Shown here: positions 16,534 to 25,011 of the stretch, piece by piece
Layout: each line of letters begins with the position of its first letter
Position numbering within the stretch: the stretch's first letter is position 1
From: Novosphingobium aquimarinum
GTDB lineage: Bacteria > Pseudomonadota > Alphaproteobacteria > Sphingomonadales > Sphingomonadaceae
Assembly (NCBI RefSeq): GCF_009746585.1
Contig: NZ_WRPO01000023.1
Coordinates: 1 to 60,160, forward strand
DNA: 60,160 nt
Direction of reading: 5' to 3'
Notes under the pieces: model-generated
Databases searched by the model: none
What the model was told of the DNA's origin: nothing
The model's input: the letters and a program-made list of their open reading frames with translations, nothing else
Made by a program: the position numbers and the translations under genes

Positions 16534-16887
16534 ATGTCGGAAACGGGAAAAGCCGGGGCGCTGTCGCGCTGGGAAGACGAAGGCGGGGCATTGCCCTGCG
16601 GGCCGCAGGAAGCGCTCGCTGCCGATTGCGAGAAATGGGATATTCCGCCACTTTCCGATGCCGAGATCATCCAATTGCGCATCAGGGTGATCGCCCTTGA
16701 GAACATGGTGCTCGGCCTTCTGTCGAAGGCCAGCGCCGATCAGCTTGCAGCAATCGAAGAAATCGCGGAATTCATATCCCCGCGTGCCGATGCGAAGCCG
16801 CATCCGCTTACCCTGCATGCCGCCACCCAGATGGAGCACTTCGTCGAGCGCGCCCGGCGGCTTCGCGAGCAACCCACCGCTGATTGA
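16534..16887 (+). CDS. Conserved-looking hypothetical protein
   Basis: 117 residues, ATG preceded by GAAAGGAA. Mostly helical by composition, with a middle region (SDAEIIQLRIRVIALENMVLGLL) that could form a coiled coil; no membrane segment. I do not recognise a family. It sits at the start of the backbone, downstream of a hairpin repeat, with codon use like its neighbours. Confidence 0.6.
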   Translation: MSETGKAGALSRWEDEGGALPCGPQEALAADCEKWDIPPLSDAEIIQLRIRVIALENMVLGLLSKASADQLAAIEEIAEFISPRADAKPHPLTLHAATQMEHFVERARRLREQPTAD

Positions 16888-16958
16888 GCGACGCATGACC
16901 GGGCCACGAATGCTGGCCTTCCTCGCCGCGGCCCGACCGATGATCCGAAAAGAGTGCG

Positions 16959-17228
16959 ATGGACCTTGATACGCTTCTCATCCGCTATTTTGGCACTGCC
17001 GATCCTGGAGCGACTGGCGCAGAAACCTTGGCCTCGGGGATCGAGCGATGCCAGGTCGATCTCGGTCTGGAGCAGGACCGGGGAAAACGCTTTGCCCTGT
17101 GGGCCATGCTCTACCTGCTCGGGTCTGCCCCCGACCTCGACGTGGCCTTCGAGAACGAGGAAGACCGGGAAGCAGCCCGCAACTTCATGGATCTCCTGGC
17201 GGCATCGGAAGGCAATGAGGTAAGCTGA
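16959..17228 (+). CDS. Small hypothetical protein
   Basis: 89 residues, acidic, predicted soluble and helical (FALWAMLYLLGSAPDLDVAFE). No recognised domain. It follows 16534-16887 by about 70 bases and precedes ssb, so it is probably part of the backbone maintenance genes. The interval 17229-17496 after it holds only a small perfect hairpin (CCGGAGA/TCTCCGG, about 17455-17471) before ssb. Confidence 0.6.
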   Translation: MDLDTLLIRYFGTADPGATGAETLASGIERCQVDLGLEQDRGKRFALWAMLYLLGSAPDLDVAFENEEDREAARNFMDLLAASEGNEVS

Positions 17229-17496
17229 TTGCAGCAGGGTCCTGGCACCTTCAGACCCGCACCCGATACCCATCCGGCTTTCTTCGCGAACAGTCCTGAA
17301 CCAGGTCAGCTGAGGAGCCGCAACCCGTTCCTTTCCGGCCGTGTTGGCGGCTTCGCCGCCTGCCCGCACCACTCGTCATGAACAGGTTTCCCTTCGGCCC
17401 TTCAGGCCTGCGGTGCAGTCCTCCCATGCCCTGCTTCTTCTGGATGTTCGCAAGCCGGAGATGGTCTCCGGTTTGAGGAACTGAAGGAATTTCATC

Positions 17497-17883
17497 ATGA
17501 CCAATATCGCAATCCTCACCGGCCGCATCGCCCGCGATCCCGACACCCGCGAGACCAAGGGCGGCACCAGCGTCACCGGGATCACCGTCGTCACCGATCG
17601 TCCTGCACGCGACAAGGACGGCAAGACCTACAAGGACGAGAACGGCTACACCGCCAAGGACAGCGAATTCCACCGTGTGACCTGCTTCAACGGCCTCGCC
17701 AAGACCGTCGGTCAGTACTGCTCGAAAGGCCAGCTGGTCTCGGTCCAGGGCCGCATCCACTACACGCAGTGGGAAGACCAGGACGGTGTGACGCGGTATG
17801 GCTCGGAGATCCTTGCCGACAAGGTCGATTTCCTCTCGCGGGCCAATGGCGGCGACAACCAGGACGCCCCTCCGATCGACTGA
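17497..17883 (+). CDS. ssb: Single-stranded DNA-binding protein
   Basis: 128 residues, one OB fold: NIAILTGRIARDPDTRETKGG at the start (given in part: TGRIARDPD), EFHRVTCFNGLAKTVGQYCSKGQLVSVQGR split as FHRVTCFNGLAKTV and KGQLVSVQGRIHYTQW, then DGVTRYGSEILADKV. It lacks the long Gly/Pro-rich acidic tail with terminal DDDIPF of chromosomal SSB, as expected for an element-borne copy. It would protect single strands during transfer and replication. A strong terminator follows at 17909-17939. Confidence 0.9.
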   Translation: MTNIAILTGRIARDPDTRETKGGTSVTGITVVTDRPARDKDGKTYKDENGYTAKDSEFHRVTCFNGLAKTVGQYCSKGQLVSVQGRIHYTQWEDQDGVTRYGSEILADKVDFLSRANGGDNQDAPPID

Positions 17884-17908
17884 TCCGGCGCCATCGAACC
17901 AGCCAAAG

Positions 17909-17939
17909 GAGGCTCTGCCGGAAACGGCAGGGCCTCTTT
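17909..17939 (+). terminator. Rho-independent terminator after ssb
   Basis: A 12-base stem (GAGGCTCTGCCG with CGGCAGGGCCTC) closed by a GAAA tetraloop and followed by TTT. It starts 26 bases after the ssb stop. The interval 17940-18283 beyond it has no supportable gene. Confidence 0.75.
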
Positions 17940-18283
17940 CGCTGTTCACCCTTCCTTTCGCTCGGTCTTTTCTCCGGGGAATAGCCAGGCGCTGCCCGGA
18001 GGGCCCGACCCATTATGGCAGCGATCATCTGAAACGGTCGTTTGAGGTGGACTGGATTGGCCTGGCTTACCGCATTTCCAGCATGATGGTCCCGCGCCGC
18101 CCGCATCAAGGACGGCAGGGGCCCCACCATTTTGTCCGCCGCCGGATTGCATCCGGCACCGGACAAAACCGTTTCCCCCTGCGCCGCTTCGCGGTCGCCC
18201 TGTCAGGCGATCCTGTGACCCGGTCTGCCCGGGCCCATCGGCCAACCTCCTGTCGTCTCGCGACAGATTTCAGGAGGATTATC

Positions 18284-18505
18284 ATGACCTATTTCACGAA
18301 ATGCACACTGCCTTCGCGCAATTATTTCGAGGCTCTGGAAACAGCTGAGCAACGGGCCTTGCACAGCTTCTTCGACCAGCATGTTATCGAGGATGACGAA
18401 CTCGGATATCGCGCGGTCGACGAAGGCGACTACAATGCGCTGCCCCCGCATCTTGCGATCCGGGTCGTTCATACCGTCCATGGCGGAATGCTCGACGAAT
18501 TCTGA
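18284..18505 (+). CDS. Small hypothetical protein
   Basis: 73 residues from the ATG at 18284, chosen because CAGGAGG lies 8 bases upstream; the longer open frame reaching back to 17798 has no such signal and runs through a terminator. The protein is acidic and soluble (FFDQHVIEDDELGYRAVDEGDYNALP in part). I do not recognise it. A good terminator follows. Confidence 0.6.
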   Translation: MTYFTKCTLPSRNYFEALETAEQRALHSFFDQHVIEDDELGYRAVDEGDYNALPPHLAIRVVHTVHGGMLDEF

Positions 18506-18516
18506 GGCATTCTGCA

Positions 18517-18549
18517 GGGCAGGGACCGGCAGCGGTTCCTGCCCTTTTT
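18517..18549 (+). terminator. Rho-independent terminator
   Basis: GGCAGGGACCG and CGGTTCCTGCC form a stem around GCAG and are followed by six T. It lies just after the gene at 18284-18505. Confidence 0.75.
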
Positions 18550-19077
18550 TCGTGTCTCTTATGGGCTGAGCTACAGGTTCAAGTTTCGATCCAGCAGCAA
18601 TCGGCGGTTCTCCAAACATCGGCTTGGCCAACTGGCGATCGGGATAAATGGAGCGGGGCTGGGGACGCACTCTGTCCCGCGCATCTGGCGATACGCTCCT
18701 GAGGGTGCGGCATTACGTGTTTTTGGGGCCCCGCATGCACTTGCGAACCGGCAGCGGGTCGGGCGAGCGGGAAGCTACGGCCGCGACAGGTCCCGCTTGC
18801 CTTGCTTCCCACAGGCCCTTGGCCACTGCCTCTCTCGCAGGTGCGGTTCATTGCTCTGAGCCTTCGGCATTGCAGCCGAAAGCCTGCCGGGCAGCGCGAT
18901 AGCGTCGGGTTCTGCGCGGATGCCGCCCCTCCTCGATCCTGCCGAGCTCAGATCGGTAGGGGCGACAAATCCGAACGCGGCATCGTGTCGCTCCCCCCAT
19001 TGCCAGGGCATGCGCCATCACCCTCCGCAATCAGCGGCAGTTAGCCGCAGCCACCCAAGCCTCCTGGAGCTAACCCC
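18550..19077. other. Gene-free interval before the replication genes
   Basis: About 530 bases without a supportable gene. Several short open frames exist on both strands but none has a ribosome site plus protein-like composition. A GTTAGC/GCTAAC inverted repeat lies at about 19041-19075, directly before the HTH gene. It may hold promoter or partition sequences. Confidence 0.5.
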
Positions 19078-19350
19078 ATGCCCGCCGTTCCCGATCCGGT
19101 CCGTCCCCGCTACCTGCGCACCCCGGATGCCGCGGTGCATCTGGGGCTTTCGCCGCGCACGCTCGAAAAGCACCGATGCTATGGAACAGGGCCGGTCTAC
19201 CACAAGCTCGGCGGCCGCATCGTTTACCGGCCCGAAGATCTCGACGCCTGGGCCGAGCAGGGCTTGCGCCGTTCCACCAGCGATCCGGGCAAGGGCGTCG
19301 TTCATCCTGCCAAGCGGATCGACGGCTACACCGGTCCGGTCCGGCGCTGA
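19078..19350 (+). CDS. Helix-turn-helix (excisionase-like) DNA-binding protein
   Basis: 90 residues. RYLRTPDAAVHLGLSPRTLEKHR followed by GPVYHKLGGRIVYRPEDLDAW (each seen in full across residues 11-60) is the winged HTH pattern of AlpA/MerR-like excisionase-type proteins. It precedes repA by nine bases, the usual order in these elements, and probably regulates repA. Confidence 0.8.
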   Translation: MPAVPDPVRPRYLRTPDAAVHLGLSPRTLEKHRCYGTGPVYHKLGGRIVYRPEDLDAWAEQGLRRSTSDPGKGVVHPAKRIDGYTGPVRR

Positions 19351-19359
19351 AGCGGTACC

Positions 19360-20241
19360 ATGCGCTCCTTGAAGACATCGGACGGCGGGGCCGGACAGCT
19401 CGACCTGTTCGTCGGCGCGGGCAGCGACATCGCCGCGCGCGATGCGCAGGATCTGATGGCCTGGCCTTTCTTCAGCCTCGCCAAGACGAAGCGCGTGAAG
19501 CCGATCGACTTTCGTATGGGCGAGGTCGCCATTCTGGTCGAAGCGACCGCCGAACATGGCATGGCCACCATCTGGGACGCCGATGTACTGATCTGGGTAG
19601 CGAGCCAGATCGTCGAGGCGCGCGATGCCGGCAAAGCCACCTCGCGCCTTATCGCGGCGACGCCCCATGAAATCCTTACCTTCACCCGGCGCGGAACCGG
19701 AAAGGCTGGCTACGAGCGCCTGAAGGCGGCGCTCGACCGCTTGCAGTCGACCAGCATTGCCACCTCCATCCGGCAGGCCGGGGCGCGACGCCGCCGACGA
19801 TTTTCCTGGATCAACGAATGGCGCGAACGGCTCGACGACAACGGGCGCGCGCTCGGCATCGAAATGATCGTGCCGGACTGGCTCTACGAGGGCGTGCTCG
19901 ATCGTGCGCTCGTCCTGACCATCGACCCGGCCTATTTCGCGCTTACCGGCGGTCTTGAGCGCTGGCTCTATCGCATCGTACGCAAGCATGGCGGGAAGCA
20001 GAAGGGCGGGTGGAGTTTCGACATTTCGCACCTGCATTTGAAGTCCGGCGCGCTCTCGCCATTGAAGCGTTTCGCTTTCGAAGTGCGGGCCATCGTTCGC
20101 CGCCAGTCGCTCCCCGGCTACAATCTCGCTCTTGAGCACCAGTTCGGCCGCGAGCGGCTCCTGTTCGTTGCAGCGCCTGTCGATCCCTTCGCGTCCGCGC
20201 GGCGCCGTATCGGGCTGCCCCCTGTGGAAAAGGGTGCGTGA
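19360..20241 (+). CDS. repA: RepA-type replication initiator (RPA family)
   Basis: 293 residues of the plasmid replication initiator family (PF10134). Markers are WPFFSLAKTKR (about 35-45), the IWDADVLIW segment, HEILTFTRRGTG, and the C-terminal WLYRIVRKHGGKQ. It initiates replication at an iteron origin; three iteron-like repeats start two bases after its stop. In related elements parA usually follows; here DUF2840 follows directly. The GTG of the next open frame overlaps its stop. Confidence 0.85.
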   Translation: MRSLKTSDGGAGQLDLFVGAGSDIAARDAQDLMAWPFFSLAKTKRVKPIDFRMGEVAILVEATAEHGMATIWDADVLIWVASQIVEARDAGKATSRLIAATPHEILTFTRRGTGKAGYERLKAALDRLQSTSIATSIRQAGARRRRRFSWINEWRERLDDNGRALGIEMIVPDWLYEGVLDRALVLTIDPAYFALTGGLERWLYRIVRKHGGKQKGGWSFDISHLHLKSGALSPLKRFAFEVRAIVRRQSLPGYNLALEHQFGRERLLFVAAPVDPFASARRRIGLPPVEKGA

Positions 20242-20930
20242 TGTTCGGACTATCGGGAACCATGACGTTCGGACGATCGGGAACCCTATTCCCGGACTAT
20301 CGGGAACCGGGAGCCTGCGCGACTCGCCGAAAACGCGGCGCCTGCGAAGCCCTTAACAATGCTAACAAGGAATCTTTCAGATTCCTGCTAACACAGCCAC
20401 GCCTGTGCAAAAGCGCAGCGCGCGCTTCGCTTCCGCCTCCGGAACCGGTCGAGGCAGGTTCCGGTGATCCGCCACTTACGCATGTCACGCTGGTGTGGCG
20501 CGGCGGCGTGCAGGAAGACTGGCTTCGGTTCGGCAAGCCCGTTGCAGAGCGCATCCTCGATCGCCGGACGCGTATCGAAAGCTATGCTCCGGGACAGGTC
20601 TTTGCCTTGGTTCGGTGGGCTTCGAACGACTACGGGACCGTTGGCTCCACACTCACGATCGCCCAAGCCGCCGGTTTCGGCGAGCCGTTCACCACTCTGC
20701 CGCAGGTCGATCCTGGCGCGCAAATCCTGCTCTCGGTGCGAAGCTGGCCAAAGGTTCGCCAGGTCCTTGCGCTGATCGATGCGATCGAGGACGTTGGCAT
20801 CGATCCCTGCGATGTAGCTCCCGACCACTGGCATCATGTCCACAACAGGCTGGCAGGGGGCATGCAAGTACGTTTCTATTCCCCTGCGCGCCATCGCGAC
20901 TGGCTGCGGCGGCGAAAGCTGCAATCATGA
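20238..20930 (+). CDS. DUF2840 protein
   Basis: The DUF2840 domain is clear from about residue 78 on: LTHVTLVW, DWLRFGKPVAERILDRR, FALVRWASNDYGTV and PDHWHHVHNRLAGG. The frame opens with a GTG at 20238 that overlaps the repA stop, but the first 70 residues are encoded by the iterons and have no homology I can see. The real start is uncertain, since no in-frame ATG exists between residue 9 and the domain. DUF2840 genes are a fixed part of these conjugative elements, between repA/parA and the TraF-type peptidase. Function unknown. Confidence 0.8.
   Translation: MMFGLSGTMTFGRSGTLFPDYREPGACATRRKRGACEALNNANKESFRFLLTQPRLCKSAARASLPPPEPVEAGSGDPPLTHVTLVWRGGVQEDWLRFGKPVAERILDRRTRIESYAPGQVFALVRWASNDYGTVGSTLTIAQAAGFGEPFTTLPQVDPGAQILLSVRSWPKVRQVLALIDAIEDVGIDPCDVAPDHWHHVHNRLAGGMQVRFYSPARHRDWLRRRKLQS
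20244..20308. repeat. Three iteron-like repeats, candidate replication origin
   Basis: The 18-base unit tcggac(t/g)atcgggaacc with two leading bases recurs at 20244-20261, 20268-20285 and 20291-20308, spaced 24 and 23 bases. The third contains a perfect interrupted palindrome TTCCCG-N6-CGGGAA. Two-turn spacing directly after repA is what RepA-bound iterons would show. They are also translated in the open frame that leads to DUF2840, as a repeated FG-SGT pattern, which I take to be chance. Confidence 0.7.
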
Positions 20931-21508
20931 GGCGGCGCACCGCCTTTCTGGCAGGCATGGTCGCGGCAGCGACACTGGCCAGCATCGCAATCCCGTTCTC
21001 GCGACTTTTGGTCTGGAACGTGACGGCCAGCGTGCCGGTTGGACTGTACTCAATCGGCGGAAAGACCGGTCTCCAGAGGGGCGACCGCGTCGCGATCGAT
21101 CCTGCTTTCAGGCTGCAGAAATACCTCGCCTCGCGCGGCTATCTTCCTGCGGGCGTTCCGCTCATCAAGGAGGTTGCGGCGCTTGGCGGGGATACGGTCT
21201 GCCGGCGCGACCTGCTCATCGAGATCAATGGGACACCTGCGGGCTCGGCGCGTCGGCGCGACAGCCTTGGACGCGAACTGCCCGTCTGGAAAGGATGCCG
21301 GACTATCGCTGCGGATGAACTGTTCGTGATGAACAGGCGCGCCCCCGGCAGCTTTGACGGGCGTTATTTCGGCCCGGTCGCACGCGCCGATGTCATCGGG
21401 CGCGCGCGGCCCGTCTGGACCAACGAAGCGGGCGACGGGGACTATGTCCTGCTCGCCTCGCCCGCCGACTTTCCCATTCCCAACGTAAATGATGGAGACG
21501 CACAATGA
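20927..21508 (+). CDS. traF: TraF-type S26 signal peptidase
   Basis: 193 residues from the ATG at 20927, which overlaps the DUF2840 stop (ATGA). An N-terminal membrane anchor is followed by the S26 catalytic serine motif (SVPVGLY) and the lysine motif (PLIKEVAALGGD), then FVMNRRAPGSFDGRYFGPV. TraF peptidases process and cyclise the TrbC pilin, which is encoded at 41523. Its stop overlaps the DUF736 start. Confidence 0.88.
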   Translation: MRRRTAFLAGMVAAATLASIAIPFSRLLVWNVTASVPVGLYSIGGKTGLQRGDRVAIDPAFRLQKYLASRGYLPAGVPLIKEVAALGGDTVCRRDLLIEINGTPAGSARRRDSLGRELPVWKGCRTIAADELFVMNRRAPGSFDGRYFGPVARADVIGRARPVWTNEAGDGDYVLLASPADFPIPNVNDGDAQ

Positions 21509-21837
21509 CCTGTATCGGCACTTTTGCAGCCACACCCGACGGCTTTGAAGGGCGGCTGCAAACCCTGACCATCGACGCACCGCTGACCCTGGTGGCCGCC
21601 GACCCCGGCGACACCGAGAACGCCCCGGACTATCGCATCATGGCAGGCGAAGGCGAGGAAACCTACGAGGTGGGTGCAGGCTGGAAACATGTCGGCGACA
21701 AGGCAGGCGATTTCGTCACGCTCGTCATCGACGATCCGGTATTGCCGCGGCCCCTGCGCGCCAATCTGTTCAGTTCTGACGACCAGAGCCATGTCCTGAT
21801 ATGGTCGCGCGGCGCGCGCCGCCCGGCAAAGGACTGA
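21505..21837 (+). CDS. DUF736 protein
   Basis: 110 residues, full-length DUF736 domain: IGTFAATPDGFEGRLQTL and the C-terminal LFSSDDQSHVLIWSR. Short single-domain proteins of this family are fixed in Tn4371-like and related elements; their role is unknown. It overlaps the traF-type gene and is four bases from the transglycosylase. Confidence 0.88.
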   Translation: MTCIGTFAATPDGFEGRLQTLTIDAPLTLVAADPGDTENAPDYRIMAGEGEETYEVGAGWKHVGDKAGDFVTLVIDDPVLPRPLRANLFSSDDQSHVLIWSRGARRPAKD

Positions 21838-21841
21838 TTCC

Positions 21842-22522
21842 GTGCTCCGCCCGCATCTTCTGCCGGGGATCCTGGCCGCCATGCTGGCGGCGAGTCCCGG
21901 GCAGGCTTTTGCACAATCGGAGCAGTTTGTCCGACCTTCCCCGCGCGTCGAGATTGCGACGCATGTCAGCGAAGCATCGCAGCAATTCGGCATTCCCGAG
22001 CACTGGATCTACGCGGTGATCCGCGCCGAAAGTGCGGGCCGGGTGCGGGCGGTTTCCAGAGCAGGAGCGATGGGTCTCATGCAGCTCATGCCCGGAACCT
22101 GGTCGCGGCAGCGCGCCCGGTTCTCCCTCGGGCAAGACCCGTTCGACCCGCGCGACAACATTCTGGCCGGCACGTCTTACCTGCGCGAAATGTACGATCG
22201 CTACGGCGCGCAAGGCTTCCTCGCTGCATACAATGCGGGTCCGGGACGCTATGAAGACTGGCTTGCCGGACGGCGTTCGCTGCCACTCGAAACACGCCGC
22301 TATGTCGCCCGGATTGCGCCGCTGTTGCAGTCCGAGGGCATTTTTGCGGCGGCGCCTCTTCAAGCCGGGGATGTTCCGCCCGGCGTCTTGCAGCCTTCCG
22401 GCGCGGCGCGACAAGAGTTGGACGAGGTGGCTGCGCCCGGCCCCGTAGCGAACCCTTTTGCGCGCCCGGAACAGCCCGCGCATGATCTTTTCGCGCCCGT
22501 CTCGACGGCTCCTTCTAAATGA
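21842..22522 (+). CDS. VirB1-like lytic transglycosylase
   Basis: 226 residues from a GTG start. Signal peptide to about residue 24 (AFAQS). SLT domain with catalytic Glu in VIRAESAGRVRAVSRAGAMG (seen as IRAESAG near 60) and LMQLMPGTW, YLREMYDRYG and AAYNAGPGRY. The C-terminal 60 residues are Pro/Ala-rich. It opens peptidoglycan for the type IV secretion channel. Confidence 0.9.
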   Translation: MLRPHLLPGILAAMLAASPGQAFAQSEQFVRPSPRVEIATHVSEASQQFGIPEHWIYAVIRAESAGRVRAVSRAGAMGLMQLMPGTWSRQRARFSLGQDPFDPRDNILAGTSYLREMYDRYGAQGFLAAYNAGPGRYEDWLAGRRSLPLETRRYVARIAPLLQSEGIFAAAPLQAGDVPPGVLQPSGAARQELDEVAAPGPVANPFARPEQPAHDLFAPVSTAPSK

Positions 22523-22762
22523 GAGCGGTCCTCGCACCTTCGCGCAGGCATGCGTTCCCAAGCGAAAGCGGGCGTAGGAGCGGAGACCTAGGCATCAATG
22601 GAAGGGAGGGATGGCGAGATAAAAGCAGCGCCGTCGGCCGGGCTGCAGGTGGTTGGTTTTGCGGGAGAATATGCGCCGTCTCTGCTGTACGCCTGCAGGC
22701 GCTTGGATCGGAATCCTTAGGCTTTTCAATGCTGAAAGCGCCGTCTACCGGTTTTCCTGTCT
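22523..22762. other. Intergenic region before the relaxase, candidate oriT
   Basis: 240 bases with no gene, directly upstream of the relaxase gene, where oriT of related elements is expected. It contains a short palindrome GCCTGCAGGC at about 22688-22697. I could not identify a nic site. Confidence 0.3.
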
Positions 22763-24505
22763 GTGGCTGACGACGAATTCGATATCAGGCCGGGTCGGTC
22801 AAGAGACAGCGATGCGCGCGCCTATCGCAAGGCCGGTACGCTGGTCGGGCGCGTGCTGCAGGCCTCGCGCCGGTCAGGCTATACGCCGCTCGGGCGAGGC
22901 CGGGCAGGCGGCGGAACCGGGCATCTGGGACGCGGCAAACGTGCTGCGTTCCGAGGCCGCCCCCATGCTTTCCAGCGGCGGGTCATCATCAAGGCGCGCG
23001 TCGTTCGCCATGGCGGCAGCCGGTTCCGCTCGGCACCGCTCGCCCGCCACATCGCCTATCTCGAACGCGACGGCGTCACCCGTGACGGATCGGATGCCCA
23101 GATGTTCGATGCCTTATCGGATGAGGTCGATGGCGATGCCTTCGCCGCGCGCTGCGAAGACGACCGGCATCACTTCCGCTTCATCGTGTCGCCGGAAGAC
23201 GCAAGCGAGATGGCTGACCTGCGCGCTTTCACGCGCGAACTCCTTGAGGATATGGCGAGCGATCTCGACACCAAGCCCGACTGGGTGGCGGTCGATCACT
23301 GGAATACCGACAACCCGCATGTCCATGTCCTGGTCCGCGGCGTTGCCTCGGACGGCAGGGACCTGGTGATCGATCGCTCTTATATCAGCGAAGGTATGCG
23401 GGCCCGCGCCCAGGAGCGCGTCACCGTCGAGCTCGGCCCGCGCAGCGAGCGCAATATTCAGCAAGCGCTCCGCCGCGAGGTCGATGCCGAGCGCTGGACC
23501 TCGCTCGACCGCCGCTTGCAAAATCAGCGCGACGATCTTGGCGTGGTCGATTTGTCCCCCGAGGACGATGCGACACGCCGCAGCAACCGCGCATTCCTTA
23601 TTGGCCGCGCACAAACGCTCGAACGCATGGGATTGGCCGAGCGGGTCGGGTCGGCGCGCTGGACCTTGACCGCAGACCTCGAACCGACATTGCGCGCGCT
23701 GGGCGAGCGCGGCGACATCATCAAGACCTTGCACAAGGCGATGCGTGGACGCGGCGCACAAGGCGCCCTTGCATCCTTCGCGCTGCATGGAGAAGACGAG
23801 AACCGCCGGGTCATCGGAAGGTTGGTCGAGCGCGGTCTTCATGATGAGCTGACAGGCGAGGCTTATGCGATCGTCGAAGGAGTGGACGGGCGTGCGCATT
23901 ATCTGCGTTTTCCCGATCTGGACCAGACAAGCGATGCAGCACCCGGCGCCATCGTCGAGACAGGCGAATGGACCGACCGCAACGGGCGACGGCGCAGCAG
24001 CCTGCTGGTGCGTTCGGACCTGCCGCTCGAACGACAGATTGACGCGCGCGGGGCGACCTGGCTCGACCGGCAGCTGCTGTCGGCACGAGCCGCGTCGCTG
24101 GGAGGCGGCTTCGGCAATGAAGTCCGGAAGGCTCTTGACGAGCGCCGTGAATGGCTCGTCGATCAAAGTCTTGCGAAGCGACATGGTAGGAGCGTGACCT
24201 TGGTGCGCAACCTGCTCGGAACGCTCCGCAAGCAGGAACTGGACGCGGCAGGTAAAGCGCTGGCTGCGCGTCATGGTCGTCTGGCAAATCCGGTAACGGA
24301 AGGTGATCACATTTCCGGCATCTACCGCGAGCGCATTTCGCTGGCGTCGGGTCGCTTCGCCATGATCGATGACGGAGCGGGTTTCCAGCTCGTGCCCTGG
24401 AGGCAAGACCTCGAGCGGCATCTTGGAAAAGAAGTCGCTGGCAAGGTCCATGTGCGAGGCGGTGTCGACTGGAACTTTGCGCGTTCGCGCGGTCCGGCGG
24501 TTTGA
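22763..24505 (+). CDS. Relaxase with C-terminal DUF3363 (RlxS/VirD2-like)
   Basis: 580 residues from a GTG start. Residues about 70-215 hold the relaxase fold: RHIAYLERDGV and the histidine cluster DNPHVHVLVRG of the HUH metal site, preceded by HHFRFIVSPED. The C-terminal 300 residues are the DUF3363 domain (RDDLGVVDL, HYLRFPDL, and near the end RISLASGRFAMIDDG). It would nick oriT and lead the strand into the Trb channel. The N-terminal 60 residues are basic and Gly-rich. Confidence 0.9.
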   Translation: MADDEFDIRPGRSRDSDARAYRKAGTLVGRVLQASRRSGYTPLGRGRAGGGTGHLGRGKRAAFRGRPHAFQRRVIIKARVVRHGGSRFRSAPLARHIAYLERDGVTRDGSDAQMFDALSDEVDGDAFAARCEDDRHHFRFIVSPEDASEMADLRAFTRELLEDMASDLDTKPDWVAVDHWNTDNPHVHVLVRGVASDGRDLVIDRSYISEGMRARAQERVTVELGPRSERNIQQALRREVDAERWTSLDRRLQNQRDDLGVVDLSPEDDATRRSNRAFLIGRAQTLERMGLAERVGSARWTLTADLEPTLRALGERGDIIKTLHKAMRGRGAQGALASFALHGEDENRRVIGRLVERGLHDELTGEAYAIVEGVDGRAHYLRFPDLDQTSDAAPGAIVETGEWTDRNGRRRSSLLVRSDLPLERQIDARGATWLDRQLLSARAASLGGGFGNEVRKALDERREWLVDQSLAKRHGRSVTLVRNLLGTLRKQELDAAGKALAARHGRLANPVTEGDHISGIYRERISLASGRFAMIDDGAGFQLVPWRQDLERHLGKEVAGKVHVRGGVDWNFARSRGPAV

Positions 24506-24530
24506 GGAGCACCGGCATCATAACGGAAAT

Positions 24531-24579
24531 CTTGACAAACGCACCATATGATGCTTATAAACGCATCAGGAGATGCGAT
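24531..24579 (+). promoter_or_regulatory. Sigma-70 promoter with operator dyads for the toxin-antitoxin pair
   Basis: TTGACA and TTATAA are separated by exactly 17 bases (about 24531-24559). A dyad GCACCATATGATGC lies in the spacer, and CGCATC-AGGA-GATGCG lies just after the -10 box with the ribosome site AGGAG in its loop. This fits autorepression by the antitoxin. Confidence 0.75.
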
Positions 24580-25011
24580 ATGGTAAGTGCAGCGATTCAG
24601 CATGCCGAAGCTCCCCCGGGGCTTCAGACCTTTGCAAGCGACGGTGATCGCAGCCGCCTCACCAGCGCTGCGGTAAAGGCCGTGCTGCGCCTCATTGGGG
24701 TCTGGGGTGCGAGCAACGCTGAGGGCGCTGCGCTGCTCGGCGTGTCCGAAAGCACCTGGGACCGGATGAAAGCCGGAACCTGGGAAGGCTCGCTCGGTCA
24801 GGACCAGCTGACCCGCGCGTCGGCGCTGATCGGTCTGTTCAAGGGACTGCATCTGCTGTTCGCCAACGACATGGCCGATCGCTGGCCAAAGCTCGAAAAC
24901 AGGGCCCCGTTGTTTGATCGCCGCTCGCCCATCGGGGCGATGATCGAAGGCGGCATTCCGCGCATGCTGGAGACCAGACAATATATCGACGCGCTTCGTG
25001 GCGGGCTCTGA
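24580..25011 (+). CDS. MbcA/ParS/Xre-type antitoxin
   Basis: 143 residues from the ATG at 24580 (AGGAG upstream), not the upstream ATG at 24502 that precedes the promoter. N-terminal Xre-like HTH (GASNAEGAALLGVSESTWDRMKAG in residues about 50-72) and the C-terminal toxin-binding domain (LFANDMADRWPKLENRAPLFDRRSPIGAMIEGG, seen as FDRRSPIGAMIEGGI). It neutralises the RES toxin encoded by the overlapping next gene and represses the promoter. Confidence 0.88.
   Translation: MVSAAIQHAEAPPGLQTFASDGDRSRLTSAAVKAVLRLIGVWGASNAEGAALLGVSESTWDRMKAGTWEGSLGQDQLTRASALIGLFKGLHLLFANDMADRWPKLENRAPLFDRRSPIGAMIEGGIPRMLETRQYIDALRGGL

Noticed and set aside
17798..18283. Upstream extension of the small gene at 18284
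   Set aside because: It runs through the ssb end and a strong terminator, while a ribosome site fits the ATG at 18284.
23114..24451. 445-residue open frame antisense to the relaxase gene
   Set aside because: It has no ribosome site or domain; the plus strand encodes a complete relaxase-DUF3363 protein.
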